Positions 7,317-16,100 of a stretch of 32,513 nt of DNA are shown piece by piece. A model generated the notes under the pieces. The model was not told where the DNA came from. It was given only the letters and a program-made list of their open reading frames with translations, and did not search any database. This DNA is from Anaerolineae bacterium (GTDB lineage: Bacteria > Chloroflexota > Anaerolineae > UBA4142 > SHND01). Location: assembly GCA_021463195.1 (NCBI GenBank), contig JAJTXZ010000021.1, forward strand, positions 30,483 through 62,995. Reading direction: 5' to 3'. The position numbers and the translations under genes were made by a program. Each line of letters starts with the position of its first letter. Within the stretch, counting starts at the first letter, position 1.

Positions 7317-7588
7317 ATTATCGCTTTTATTTGCGCCTCTGACACGCCGCGCACGCGCACCACTTTGCGCCGCGACGTTTCGCCGCGCACGATTTCCACT
7401 TGACGGCGCGGAATGCCAAGACGGTCCGCGAGAAATTTAATCAACGCCTCGTTCGCGCGCCCTTCGACCGGCGGCGCGTTGAGCCGAATTTTCACCACAT
7501 CGTCCGTGACTCTGCTGATTTCGTCGCGCTTGGCGCGCGGCGTCACTTGAACGGTAAAGAGAATACCATCGCGAGAGGCGTGGAACAT
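7307..7588 (-). CDS. DUF167 / UPF0235 (YggU family) protein
   Basis: A 93-residue protein of the YggU/UPF0235 family, known structurally but without an assigned function. The characteristic pattern is present: VQVTPRAKRDEI near the N-terminus (13-24), VKIRLNAPPVEGRANEALI (32-50) and the terminal VEIVRGETSRRKVVRV (64-79). Length is typical (about 95-100). ATG at 7588 follows the tyrosine phenol-lyase stop by 5 bp, with no visible Shine-Dalgarno, so it is probably translated by coupling. Its stop lies inside the terminator stem, so this is the last gene of its transcript. No functional connection to its neighbours is evident. Confidence 0.9.
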   Translation of the reverse strand: MFHASRDGILFTVQVTPRAKRDEISRVTDDVVKIRLNAPPVEGRANEALIKFLADRLGIPRRQVEIVRGETSRRKVVRVRGVSEAQIKAIIKA

Positions 7589-7593
7589 TGCGT

Positions 7594-9024
<1,431 letters not shown>

Positions 9025-9170
9025 TCAAATTATCGTTTGCGTCTCGCGCTTGCATATCACACGCATCATTCTACAACGCGAACGCGTCGCGCGCGCGTTG
9101 GCTTTCTTTGGCATTTTGAACGCGACACGCTGCCGCGCAAAAGAATCCAAAGCGCGACGGGACGCGCGAT

Positions 9171-9557
9171 TTATTTTGTTTGCGCGACAGGAATAATCAA
9201 CCACAGCGTGAGCCAACGCGCCAGACTGAGCGCGGCGAGGATTTGAATGCCGCGCAAATCGGGGACGAACAGCGCATAGAGCAGCGCATACACGCCGACA
9301 AAACCCACGTAACCGACGGCGATGAGACAAAGAAACCGAACGGGCCAGCGCGCGGCAAGGCGGCGCAAACCGATCGTCATGACAAAAAGTTCTGCCAGCG
9401 ACACCAACAAGAGCATCCAAAAAATCACAAAGCCCGCGCCAGAGATGAGCAACAGAAAACTCAATGCGCCTTGCGCCCACAGCGCGAGCCAATACAGCAA
9501 CGCGGCGAGAGCCACGCCCGCCGCGCCGCACAGCGCCAATTCGATGCGCGCGCGCAT
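9171..9557 (-). CDS. Small integral membrane protein, unknown function
   Basis: From ATG 9557 the product has 128 residues and is almost entirely hydrophobic, with three to four predicted membrane segments (about 10-32, 38-60, 72-98 and 105-123 in this numbering). I do not recognise a family and see no catalytic motif. The chosen ATG is one base after the stop of the upstream Nudix gene (9559-9561), a typical coupled junction; a longer reading frame from 9593 would add 12 basic residues and overlap the Nudix gene by 35 bp, which is less likely. It ends 165 bp before the tyrosine phenol-lyase gene. It could be involved in transport but nothing in the sequence proves it. Confidence 0.6.
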   Translation of the reverse strand: MRARIELALCGAAGVALAALLYWLALWAQGALSFLLLISGAGFVIFWMLLLVSLAELFVMTIGLRRLAARWPVRFLCLIAVGYVGFVGVYALLYALFVPDLRGIQILAALSLARWLTLWLIIPVAQTK

Positions 9558-9558
9558 T

Positions 9559-9993
9559 TTATTTTTTGTCGCGCCGCGCAATCGCTTTTTCAATCATGGC
9601 TTGCGTCTGCGCCGGCAAATTGTATTGCGACAGTTCGTCCACCGCGACCCAGCGCGCCGCCATCGCGTCGCTCTGCGCGCGCAATTCGCCGCCGCGCCAT
9701 TCCGCCCAAAAATCCACGACGACGTAATGATATTGCAGCCGATCCTGCGCGTCGCGCCAAAAAATATCCACCACATCCACCACATCGCGCAGTTCGATGA
9801 CGCCGCCGCATTCTTCGGTAAATTCGCGCACCGCCGCGGCGCGCGCCGTTTCGCCCAATTCAATCGCGCCGCCGGGAATGCTCCACTCGCCCGCGCGCGG
9901 CGGCTTGCCGCGTCGAATCAACAAAAACTTGGCGCCGTCAAACGCCAGCACGCCAACGCCGGGAATTGGATAAGCGGGATATTCGCGATTCAT
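9559..9993 (-). CDS. Nudix hydrolase
   Basis: A 144-residue cytoplasmic Nudix-fold hydrolase, which would cleave a nucleoside diphosphate linked to some other moiety. The Nudix box is complete: G42, E48, R56-E57, E60-E61 and G63 in the order G-x5-E-x7-RE-x2-EE-x-G. The upstream strands (GVGVLAF, FLLIRRGKPP) and GEWSIPGG are typical of the ADP-ribose/MutT-like branch, but substrate cannot be assigned. It lies 35 bp downstream of recJ and one base before the small membrane protein, so it probably belongs to the recJ transcript. A role in nucleotide-pool clean-up next to a DNA-repair nuclease is plausible but is inference. Confidence 0.88.
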   Translation of the reverse strand: MNREYPAYPIPGVGVLAFDGAKFLLIRRGKPPRAGEWSIPGGAIELGETARAAAVREFTEECGGVIELRDVVDVVDIFWRDAQDRLQYHYVVVDFWAEWRGGELRAQSDAMAARWVAVDELSQYNLPAQTQAMIEKAIARRDKK

Positions 9994-10028
9994 TTACGCT
10001 TTGCCTCGCTGCGCTGCCTCATCCACAA

Positions 10029-11762
10029 TCACCCCTCGGCTATCCGCAAATCTCTAACTTCGAGCTGCAAGCGCGCTTCGCCGTTCCACACTTTGGACGC
10101 GAGATGATACGCGAGGTCCACCCGCTTGGGCAGCGGCGTTAATGCCGCGAGCAGCTCTTTTTGGCGAAACGCGATCGCGTCCCAAACGATGCTGCCATCC
10201 GAAACCGTCAAAGCCAAATGGTCGGCGCCGACGATGCGCGCGCTTTTCACCAAAACATTTTTCGACATAAACACCGGTTCGCGATTGCCATAACCGAATG
10301 GCTGCAAACGCTCGAGTTGCGCGAGCAATTCCCAATTCATCGCGCTCAATTCCGCGACCGCATCAATCGAAAGAGTCGGTCGCAGGTCCAACGCGCGCAA
10401 TTCGCGCGCGGCAATCGCGCGCAGCCGTTCGCGCAGCGCGGGAAATTTTTCATTTGTCACCGTAAAGCCCGCCGCCGCCGCATGGCCGCCGTGTCGCACC
10501 AGCAAGTCCGCGCACTCGTCGAGCGCGGCGATGAAATTGAATTCGGGAATGCTGCGCGCGCTGCCGCGCATTTGCCCCTTGTCGAGTTGATGCGTCATTG
10601 CGATAGCGGGCCGATAGGCGTCCTCTTGGAGTTTGCTCGCGATGAGACCGATGATGCCTTCGGGAAAATCGGGCGAACCGGCAATCAAAATAAATTCGTC
10701 GGGCGGCAGCTGCGCCACCAGCGCACGCGCTTGCTGCGTCAACTCGTCGGTCATTTTTTGGCGTTCGCGATTCGTCGTCTCGAGTTGCGCCGCGAGCTGT
10801 TCCGCTTCGCCGGGGTATTGCGTCGCCAGCAATTTGTACGCCGTGCGCGCGTGTTCGATGCGCCCCGCCGCGTTCAAACGCGGTCCGAGATAAAAACCAA
10901 TCGTGCCGGCGTTGACGATGCGCGTTTTCGCGCCGGTCTGATTGAGCAGCGCAATCAAACCGGGGCGTTCCGTTTTGACGAGCCGCGCGATGCCGCGTTT
11001 GACCAGCGCGCGATTCTCGCCGACGAGCGGCACGAGGTCCGCGACGGTGCCCAACGCGACCAAATCGAGCAGCGCGTCCAAATTCAACGCCTGCGCGTTC
11101 GGCAGCGGCGCGCGCGCGTGCGCCTGCGCCAACGCTTGCGTGAGTTTGAACGCGATGCCGACGCCCGCGAATTCTTGGAACGGATATTGGTCGTCGGGCT
11201 GTTTCGGATTGACAACGGCGACCGCGCGCGGCAGCGTCGCGCCGACCGAGTGATGGTCGGTCACAATCATGTCGAGGCCGAGCGCCGCGCCTTGGTCCAC
11301 TTCGTCGAGCGAACGAATGCCGCAATCCACCGTGACAACGACGCGCGCCCCTTTGGCGCGCAAATCTTGCAGCGCGTCTTGATTCAAGCCATAGCCTTCG
11401 TTCACGCGATGCGGAATATACGGCAGCGCTTTGGCGCCCAGGTCTTTTAACGCGTTCGTCAGCAGCACAGTGGAACAAACGCCATCGGCGTCAAAATCGC
11501 CATACACCGCAATCGCTTCGCCGTCGCGAATCGCGCGACAAAGGCGCTCGACCGCGACAGACATGCCGCTCATCAGAAACGGATCGGCGCCAATGTGTCC
11601 GTCAATAACAATATCCGCATCGCCCATAAAACGCCGCGCATCGTCAGACGTGAGAATGCCGCGCGTGAAAAAAATTTGGGCGAGTAGAGGAGAAAATTCG
11701 GGAAACCGCGCGCTGAAATGGACGGGCGCGACAGGTTGAACCAGCCAACGACGTTTGGACAT
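10029..11762 (-). CDS. recJ: Single-stranded-DNA-specific exonuclease RecJ
   Basis: RecJ is the 5'-3' single-strand DNA exonuclease used in recombination and repair. From ATG 11762 the product has 577 residues, normal length. The DHH domain motifs are all there: GDFDADG (88-94), VTVDCGI (143-149), TDHH (168-171), NPK (185-187), GTVADLVPL and GPRLNAAGR; the DHHA1 part ends in GGHAAAAG, followed by the OB-fold region (about 470-577). A longer reading frame to 12125 exists but its extra 121 residues overlap fmt and look like antisense sequence, so the start at 11762 is chosen. There is no Shine-Dalgarno; a TATAAT lies only 10 bases from the ATG, suggesting a leaderless message. It heads the set recJ-Nudix-membrane protein-tpl-DUF167. 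Confidence 0.96.
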   Translation of the reverse strand: MSKRRWLVQPVAPVHFSARFPEFSPLLAQIFFTRGILTSDDARRFMGDADIVIDGHIGADPFLMSGMSVAVERLCRAIRDGEAIAVYGDFDADGVCSTVLLTNALKDLGAKALPYIPHRVNEGYGLNQDALQDLRAKGARVVVTVDCGIRSLDEVDQGAALGLDMIVTDHHSVGATLPRAVAVVNPKQPDDQYPFQEFAGVGIAFKLTQALAQAHARAPLPNAQALNLDALLDLVALGTVADLVPLVGENRALVKRGIARLVKTERPGLIALLNQTGAKTRIVNAGTIGFYLGPRLNAAGRIEHARTAYKLLATQYPGEAEQLAAQLETTNRERQKMTDELTQQARALVAQLPPDEFILIAGSPDFPEGIIGLIASKLQEDAYRPAIAMTHQLDKGQMRGSARSIPEFNFIAALDECADLLVRHGGHAAAAGFTVTNEKFPALRERLRAIAARELRALDLRPTLSIDAVAELSAMNWELLAQLERLQPFGYGNREPVFMSKNVLVKSARIVGADHLALTVSDGSIVWDAIAFRQKELLAALTPLPKRVDLAYHLASKVWNGEARLQLEVRDLRIAEG

Positions 11763-11772
11763 AATTTTGTAG

Positions 11773-11778
11773 ATTATA
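11773..11778 (-). promoter_or_regulatory. -10 element of recJ (leaderless promoter)
   Basis: Minus-strand TATAAT at 11778-11773 ends 10 bases before the recJ ATG (11762). A start 6-7 bases downstream would leave a leader of only about 3-5 bases, and no Shine-Dalgarno exists. No good -35 is visible. Confidence 0.6.
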
Positions 11779-11788
11779 CCCCAGCTTG

Positions 11789-11797
11789 TGTTAGAAT
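11789..11797 (+). promoter_or_regulatory. Extended -10 element of fmt (leaderless promoter)
   Basis: TG (11789-11790), one base, then TAGAAT (11792-11797) is an extended -10. The fmt ATG follows 7 bases later (11805), so transcription should begin at or next to the start codon. No Shine-Dalgarno is present. Confidence 0.6.
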
Positions 11798-11804
11798 CCG
11801 TGCC

Positions 11805-12731
11805 ATGACACGCATCGTCTTTATGGGAACGCCGGAATTCGCCGTGCCGATTTTGCAAACGCTCAGCGAGCGCTACGAGGTCGTCGCGGTTTATACGCGC
11901 GCCGATAAACCGGTTGGGCGCGGCAAACAAATCGCGCCTTCGCCGGTCAAAGAATTCGCGCGCGCGCGGCAGCTGCCGTTGGAACAACCGCGCACTTTGC
12001 GGCATGGCGCGGAACAACATTTGCTGCGCGCGTATCAACCCGATGTGATTGTGGTCGCCGCGTACGGCATGCTTTTGCCCAAAGCGGTTTTGGAGACGCC
12101 GACGCGGGGCTGCGTCAATATGCACGCTTCATTATTGCCGCGCTGGCGCGGCGCGTCGCCCATTCCGTACGCGATTTTGCACGGCGACGCCGAGAGCGGC
12201 GTGACGTTGATGCAGATGGACGAGGGTCTCGATACAGGCGCGCTTTTGGCGCAGCGCAGCATAGCGCTGGCGTCGGATGAAACGACGGGGACGCTGACAG
12301 AAAAACTCGCGCGGCTCGGCGCGGAATTGATTTGCGGCGCGCTGCCCGAATATCTCGCGGGCAATCTCGCGCCGCGCGCCCAAGATAATGCGCTTGCGAC
12401 TATGACGCCGCTCATCGCCAAAGAAGACGGTTTGATAAAATGGAGCAAATCCGCCATATTTTTGGAGCGTCTGACGCGCGCGTATCAACCTTGGCCCTCG
12501 GCGTACACGCTCTGGCGCGGCGAACAGTTGAAAATTTTGCGCGCGTCGGTTTTGGAACAAGCTGCGCCCGAAGCCCCCGGCGTCGTTTTACAAATCGGCG
12601 GCGATATTGGCGTGGCGACGGGCAAAGGCGTTTTACTGCTGCGCCAAGTCCAACTCGCCGGCAAACGCGCCATGAGCGCGGGCGAGTTCGCGCGGGGCCA
12701 AAGAGATTTGGTCGGTTCGATTTTGGGATAA
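11805..12731 (+). CDS. fmt: Methionyl-tRNA formyltransferase
   Basis: Fmt transfers a formyl group from 10-formyl-tetrahydrofolate to initiator Met-tRNA. From ATG 11805 the protein has 308 residues, the usual length. It starts with the classical MGTPEFAVP (7-15), has the catalytic N105 and H107 in VNMHASLLPRWRGASP (104-119) and D143 in MDEGLDTGA (138-146), and continues into the C-terminal OB-like tRNA-binding domain (about 205-308). The adjacent reading frame can be extended to 11718 but that would run into recJ on the other strand and lacks family similarity. No def gene is adjacent. It diverges from recJ over 42 bp and ends at the stem-loop 12737-12758. Confidence 0.97.
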   Translation: MTRIVFMGTPEFAVPILQTLSERYEVVAVYTRADKPVGRGKQIAPSPVKEFARARQLPLEQPRTLRHGAEQHLLRAYQPDVIVVAAYGMLLPKAVLETPTRGCVNMHASLLPRWRGASPIPYAILHGDAESGVTLMQMDEGLDTGALLAQRSIALASDETTGTLTEKLARLGAELICGALPEYLAGNLAPRAQDNALATMTPLIAKEDGLIKWSKSAIFLERLTRAYQPWPSAYTLWRGEQLKILRASVLEQAAPEAPGVVLQIGGDIGVATGKGVLLLRQVQLAGKRAMSAGEFARGQRDLVGSILG

Positions 12732-12736
12732 TGGGT

Positions 12737-12764
12737 AAAGGTTGAACTTGCAACCTTTATTTTT
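12737..12764 (+). terminator. Rho-independent terminator of fmt
   Basis: Stem AAAGGTTG (12737-12744) pairs with CAACCTTT (12751-12758) across a 6-base loop, followed by ATTTTT (12759-12764). It begins 5 bases after the fmt stop. The opposite strand has no T-run, so it acts mainly on fmt. Confidence 0.8.
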
Positions 12765-12770
12765 CACTTT

Positions 12771-14246
12771 TTATCGCACCTCATACACGCGCAAATTCTC
12801 CTCGCCCATTCCCCGCGTGACCGCGCAGTTTGTCGAAAAAATTTCTTGAAACGAATCATCGCCGGCTAAATTCGGATACCATGTCGGAAAGAAAATCGCG
12901 TATTGCGCGCCGCGTTCCAGCATCCACGTTTTTAATTTTGCTTCGTCCCGAATAAACGGAATCACTTCAGGCGAAACGAGACCCGCCAAATCCAGCATCG
13001 GACGGTCGGGATCAAAATATCCTTGCGCGCCAATGTCATGCGCGGCGACGCGCGCGCCCGGCGGCAAATTCGCGCGCGTGAAATGGGCGACGGCGACCAT
13101 TTCGCAATTTATAATCGCGACCGCTTGCGCGTACAACGTCGCGCCTAGAAATAGAAATACAAAAAGCAGCGCCGCGAGCGTCAGCGTCCACGCGCGACGA
13201 ATGACGCGCGCGGAAATTTTTTCAAATATAAATTTCACGCCGACGATGCCGTAAATAATCATGAACGGAATTAACGGCATCATGTAACGCCCGAATTGAT
13301 ATTCAACGGGCAGGCGCCATGCGTACAGCGCGGGCAGCGCCACAAGCCACAGCGCAGGCAAGAGTTTTTCCCACGCCCGCTTGCGCGCGAAAAAATAAAA
13401 CGCATAGATGAAACCCGGCGCCAACAATAGCTGCGCGCCAAGCAACGGCTGACGATACAGCGAGAGCCAACGCGCGAAAAAATTCGTTTGGGTGAGTTCC
13501 GCGTATTCCGCGCTTTTGGCGTAAAAGGTGTTGGGCAAAAGCGTTCCGCTAATTTGGAGATTAAAATAAAGGTACGGCAGCAACACAATGCCGAACGTAA
13601 CCGCAAACGCGGCAATGGCAGCCCAATTTGTTGCTGCGCGCAGCGCGCGCCATAACAAGCCCGCGCCAACCAGCCCCACCAACACAATTCCATCCGGGCG
13701 CGTCAACACGAGCAAGCCCGCGCCCAAGCCGAACAGCGGCGCGGCGCGTTTCGCGAGAAACGCTTCGACGAGCGCGAGCGTCAAAAAAATAAACAGCATG
13801 ATTTCCATGCCGCTCGCCGCCGCCCACACCATGTGCCATTCCAACAGCAAGAATAATGGCGCGAACCAATGCGCCGCGCGCGCGTCGTCGGTCAAATGAC
13901 TTGTGACGCGCTGCGTCATCCAGCCCGACGCGCCGAGAAATATTATTCCGAGCAGAATCGCCCACGCGAAATAATCAATTCGCAAAAGATAGCCGACGCT
14001 CAAGAGCAGCGACCACAAGGGCGATGTCGAACCCGCGCTCGGTTGGCCCGCAAAAAAGGAAAATTCAAAGCGCGCGCCGAGATTGCGCGCGTATACTTGG
14101 TGAATCCACGCGTCGTCGAGGGGAAAACCGAACGCGCCGTTTTGAAGAAACGCGACGAGGAGATACAACGTGACGACGAGGAGCGCAACGAGAAAATAAA
14201 AAGAAACGCGACGGACGGGCGACAGACGACGGACGGCGAGATTCAT
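12771..14246 (-). CDS. GT-C type integral membrane glycosyltransferase
   Basis: This 491-residue multi-spanning protein has about ten membrane segments (first at about 14-35) and an Asp-Asp pair in the first outside loop (FPLDDAWIHQ, D44-D45), the usual metal/sugar site of GT-C enzymes that use polyprenyl-phosphate sugars outside the membrane. The C-terminal 100 residues form a soluble domain with PPGARVAAHDIGAQGYF and MLDLAGL, a module also seen at the end of other transferases in this locus. The specific substrate is unknown. ATG 14246 overlaps the stop of the upstream Cache gene by 4 bp (ATGA), so the two are coupled. It is the last gene of the glycan locus, ending 40 bp from the convergent fmt. 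Confidence 0.8.
   Translation of the reverse strand: MNLAVRRLSPVRRVSFYFLVALLVVTLYLLVAFLQNGAFGFPLDDAWIHQVYARNLGARFEFSFFAGQPSAGSTSPLWSLLLSVGYLLRIDYFAWAILLGIIFLGASGWMTQRVTSHLTDDARAAHWFAPLFLLLEWHMVWAAASGMEIMLFIFLTLALVEAFLAKRAAPLFGLGAGLLVLTRPDGIVLVGLVGAGLLWRALRAATNWAAIAAFAVTFGIVLLPYLYFNLQISGTLLPNTFYAKSAEYAELTQTNFFARWLSLYRQPLLGAQLLLAPGFIYAFYFFARKRAWEKLLPALWLVALPALYAWRLPVEYQFGRYMMPLIPFMIIYGIVGVKFIFEKISARVIRRAWTLTLAALLFVFLFLGATLYAQAVAIINCEMVAVAHFTRANLPPGARVAAHDIGAQGYFDPDRPMLDLAGLVSPEVIPFIRDEAKLKTWMLERGAQYAIFFPTWYPNLAGDDSFQEIFSTNCAVTRGMGEENLRVYEVR
14209..14236 (-). repeat. Short direct repeat at the 5' end of a GT-C gene
   Basis: A 10-bp unit (CGACGGACGG on the plus strand) occurs at 14209-14218 and again at 14227-14236, period 18. 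It encodes the two VRR segments near residues 5-13 of the downstream protein. It may mark a small duplication. Confidence 0.6.
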
Positions 14247-15187
14247 AGGCGACTCGCAACGAGCGCGCCACCGAGCGCGAGGAGAATCGCGCCAAGCGCA
14301 GGGAGCGCGAACGAGGAAAAATTTTCAGCCAAGGTTGGCTGCGGCGCGAGAATCAGCGCATACCATGGTTTGGTGACTAAACGCTGCGCCGCGAACGCGC
14401 GCGCGTCAAAATCCGACGCCTGCAACTGGTCGAGCGCGCCTTGCGTCACCAACTGTTGCGCGCGGGGCAAATTGGTCGCGCGCGGCGCCAGCGCTTCCGC
14501 GCCATAGGTTTGCGCGTTGGCAATTTGCGCCGCGCGCGCGGCATCGAGCGCGCCAAACGACGACAGTCGCCGCGCCGGGTCGCCCGTATCATCCAAGCGC
14601 ACGCCGTTTTCATCGCTCAATACAGCATGCCATTTTTCGCCGCGCGGCGCGATATTCCATAGTTCTTGCGCGTCCACGCGCAGCGCCAGCGCGCCCGCGA
14701 TTTCGTCCGCGTTATTGAATATGGGCGCGGCATAGAAAAGCGAATTTTCGCCGCTGTCGCGCGACACCGCCGAGACGGCGAGCTGTCCGTTCAGGGCGTC
14801 ACGAATAAATTGACGCGACGCCAGCGCGCCGCCCCATCCATCCAGCGTGGACATGATGATTGTGCCATTGGAATCCACGATGAGCGCTTGGCGTATATTT
14901 TTGTCCGCGGCGACGAGCGCTTGCAATTCATTCAATGCCACCGCCGCGCGCTGCGAACGCGTTTCGGGCGTCGAAGCCGCGAACGCGCGGATGGAAGGAA
15001 ATGCCGTCAAGGCGAACGTTTGCTGCATCCGCAGCTGCAAGAGGCGGTCATATTCGCGCGCGAGGCGCGGCGCGATTTCTGTCAGCGAATTGGATTGTGG
15101 TGGATTGAGAACGACAAAGAGCGCGAGCGGCGCGCCCGCGATGAACAAGCAGAGGATAAAACCAAGCGCGAGTGAACGTATTTTCAC
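14243..15187 (-). CDS. Cache-type extracytoplasmic sensor protein lacking an output domain
   Basis: The 314-residue protein has an N-terminal membrane helix (about 7-27), a large outside region (about 30-285) with the pattern of a double Cache sensor (LQALVAADKNIRQALIVDSNGTIIMST, then FIRDALNGQ and SLFYAAPIFN) and a C-terminal membrane helix (about 291-312). It ends two residues after that helix: there is no HAMP, kinase, GGDEF or methyl-accepting part, which normally follows. The start is GTG 15187, overlapping the stop of the acyltransferase gene by 4 bp (GTGA), and its stop overlaps the GT-C start by 4 bp. It is thus firmly embedded in the operon rather than a broken receptor next to a lost partner. 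Family identification is from pattern only; ligand unknown. Confidence 0.65.
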   Translation of the reverse strand: MKIRSLALGFILCLFIAGAPLALFVVLNPPQSNSLTEIAPRLAREYDRLLQLRMQQTFALTAFPSIRAFAASTPETRSQRAAVALNELQALVAADKNIRQALIVDSNGTIIMSTLDGWGGALASRQFIRDALNGQLAVSAVSRDSGENSLFYAAPIFNNADEIAGALALRVDAQELWNIAPRGEKWHAVLSDENGVRLDDTGDPARRLSSFGALDAARAAQIANAQTYGAEALAPRATNLPRAQQLVTQGALDQLQASDFDARAFAAQRLVTKPWYALILAPQPTLAENFSSFALPALGAILLALGGALVASRL

Positions 15188-15858
15188 GCGTTATGCACAA
15201 GGCGCGTCTTGCGTAACTCGCGCGCGGGATTGCCGACGACGACGGTATTCGCCGCGACATTCTTCAAGACGACGCTGCCCATTCCAATTAAACTACCCGC
15301 GCCAATGACGACGCCATCTTTGATGCTCGCATTGGCGCCGAGATAACACGCTTCGCCGACGCGCACATTTCCCGAAATGGCAACGCCGCCCGCGATGCTT
15401 GTATAGTCGCCAATAACATTATCATGGCTAATGACTGTCTGCGGCAAAACAATCACGTGGTCGCCAATGACGACGTTGGAGGTGATGGTGACGTTTTGGA
15501 AAATCACAACGCCGTTGCCAATCTGCGCCGTGCGCGAGACGCTCGCTGTCGGATGAATGAGCGTCGCAAAGCGTTCGCGCGGCATTTGCGTGCGCGCAAT
15601 GATTTCGCGTTTTCTCCAAAACGAATTGATACCCGCGATGCCGTTGACGAAAAAAGAATCCGCGTATTGGGACGCGCGGTCGAGTCCGCCCAAGACGCGC
15701 GCGCCCAAAATTTCTCTGCCCCATTGTTCCGCATCGTCGTCGAGAAACCCAACACATTCGTAGACACGTTCGCCGCGCGCGGCGTTGAGGTCATTCAACG
15801 TGTCGAGGATGTCTATGGAATTTCCGCCAGCGCCGAGGATGAGGATTTTTTGGGTCAT
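15184..15858 (-). CDS. NeuD/PglD-like sugar O/N-acyltransferase
   Basis: A 224-residue enzyme of the NeuD/PglD family, which uses acetyl-CoA to acetylate an amino-sugar nucleotide or a sugar hydroxyl. The N-terminal Rossmann-like part starts with KILILGAGGN (4-13); the rest is a left-handed beta-helix of hexapeptide repeats (about 108-205), with the catalytic-type H145 in ISHDNVIGD (143-151) and the terminal VVVGNPAR (206-213). The chosen ATG (15858) matches the family start; a TTG at 15891 would add 11 residues and is rejected. TAAAAT on the minus strand lies 10 bases before the ATG, like the recJ arrangement, and no Shine-Dalgarno is seen. It begins an operon with the Cache protein and a GT-C transferase. 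Confidence 0.88.
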   Translation of the reverse strand: MTQKILILGAGGNSIDILDTLNDLNAARGERVYECVGFLDDDAEQWGREILGARVLGGLDRASQYADSFFVNGIAGINSFWRKREIIARTQMPRERFATLIHPTASVSRTAQIGNGVVIFQNVTITSNVVIGDHVIVLPQTVISHDNVIGDYTSIAGGVAISGNVRVGEACYLGANASIKDGVVIGAGSLIGMGSVVLKNVAANTVVVGNPARELRKTRLVHNA

Positions 15859-15891
15859 ACCGAATCGTATTTTACACGAGACTTGCGTCAA

Positions 15892-16100
15892 AATTAGTTA
15901 TGTCGTTTTTAGGATATTTTTGAAAAACGAACAGGCTTTGCGAGAGCATTACCGCAAATATGTCACAGCGCAGCGCGAGTTCATTTTTTTGGGCGCGGAT
16001 TTTCGCGGATTCGCGCGGATTTCTAAATTGTTTTTTTCTGCGTCTATCAGCGTCTCAATCTGGGAGATGTTGTGTAAGCAACTTGCAAGGGCATAGAGTT
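15892..16100. other. Gene-free region with degenerate repeat sequence
   Basis: This 209-bp gap separates the acyltransferase from the flippase gene. It holds the repeat-like block 15961-16065 and otherwise shows no reading frame or RNA gene that I can support. It is also where base composition changes from GCGC-rich to lower GC. Confidence 0.6.
15961..16065. repeat. Degenerate intergenic repeat, copy A
   Basis: Contains TGTCACAGCGCAGCGCG (15961-15977), three CGCGGAT units at exact 10-bp spacing (15994-16000, 16004-16010, 16014-16020) and a TTTTTTTCTGCG / CAGCGTC part. The 17-bp first part recurs exactly at 28822-28838, also followed by a T-run with CTG. Both look like remains of one dispersed element. 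Confidence 0.55.

Noticed and set aside
10161-11450. Long plus-strand reading frame of 429 codons opposite recJ
   Set aside because: It is antisense to the DHH motifs of recJ, is extremely rich in Arg and Gln, and has no family resemblance; high GC makes such shadow frames common here.
11718-11804. Upstream extension of fmt
   Set aside because: It overlaps recJ by 45 bp and adds residues before the conserved start at MTRIVFMGTPEF; the -10 element lies inside it.
11763-12125. N-terminal extension of recJ by 121 residues
   Set aside because: It would overlap fmt on the other strand and shows low-complexity Arg-rich sequence; the RecJ family starts at MSKRRWLV.
15859-15891. TTG start for the NeuD-like acyltransferase
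   Set aside because: ATG 15858 gives the family N-terminus; the extra 11 residues overlap the likely promoter.
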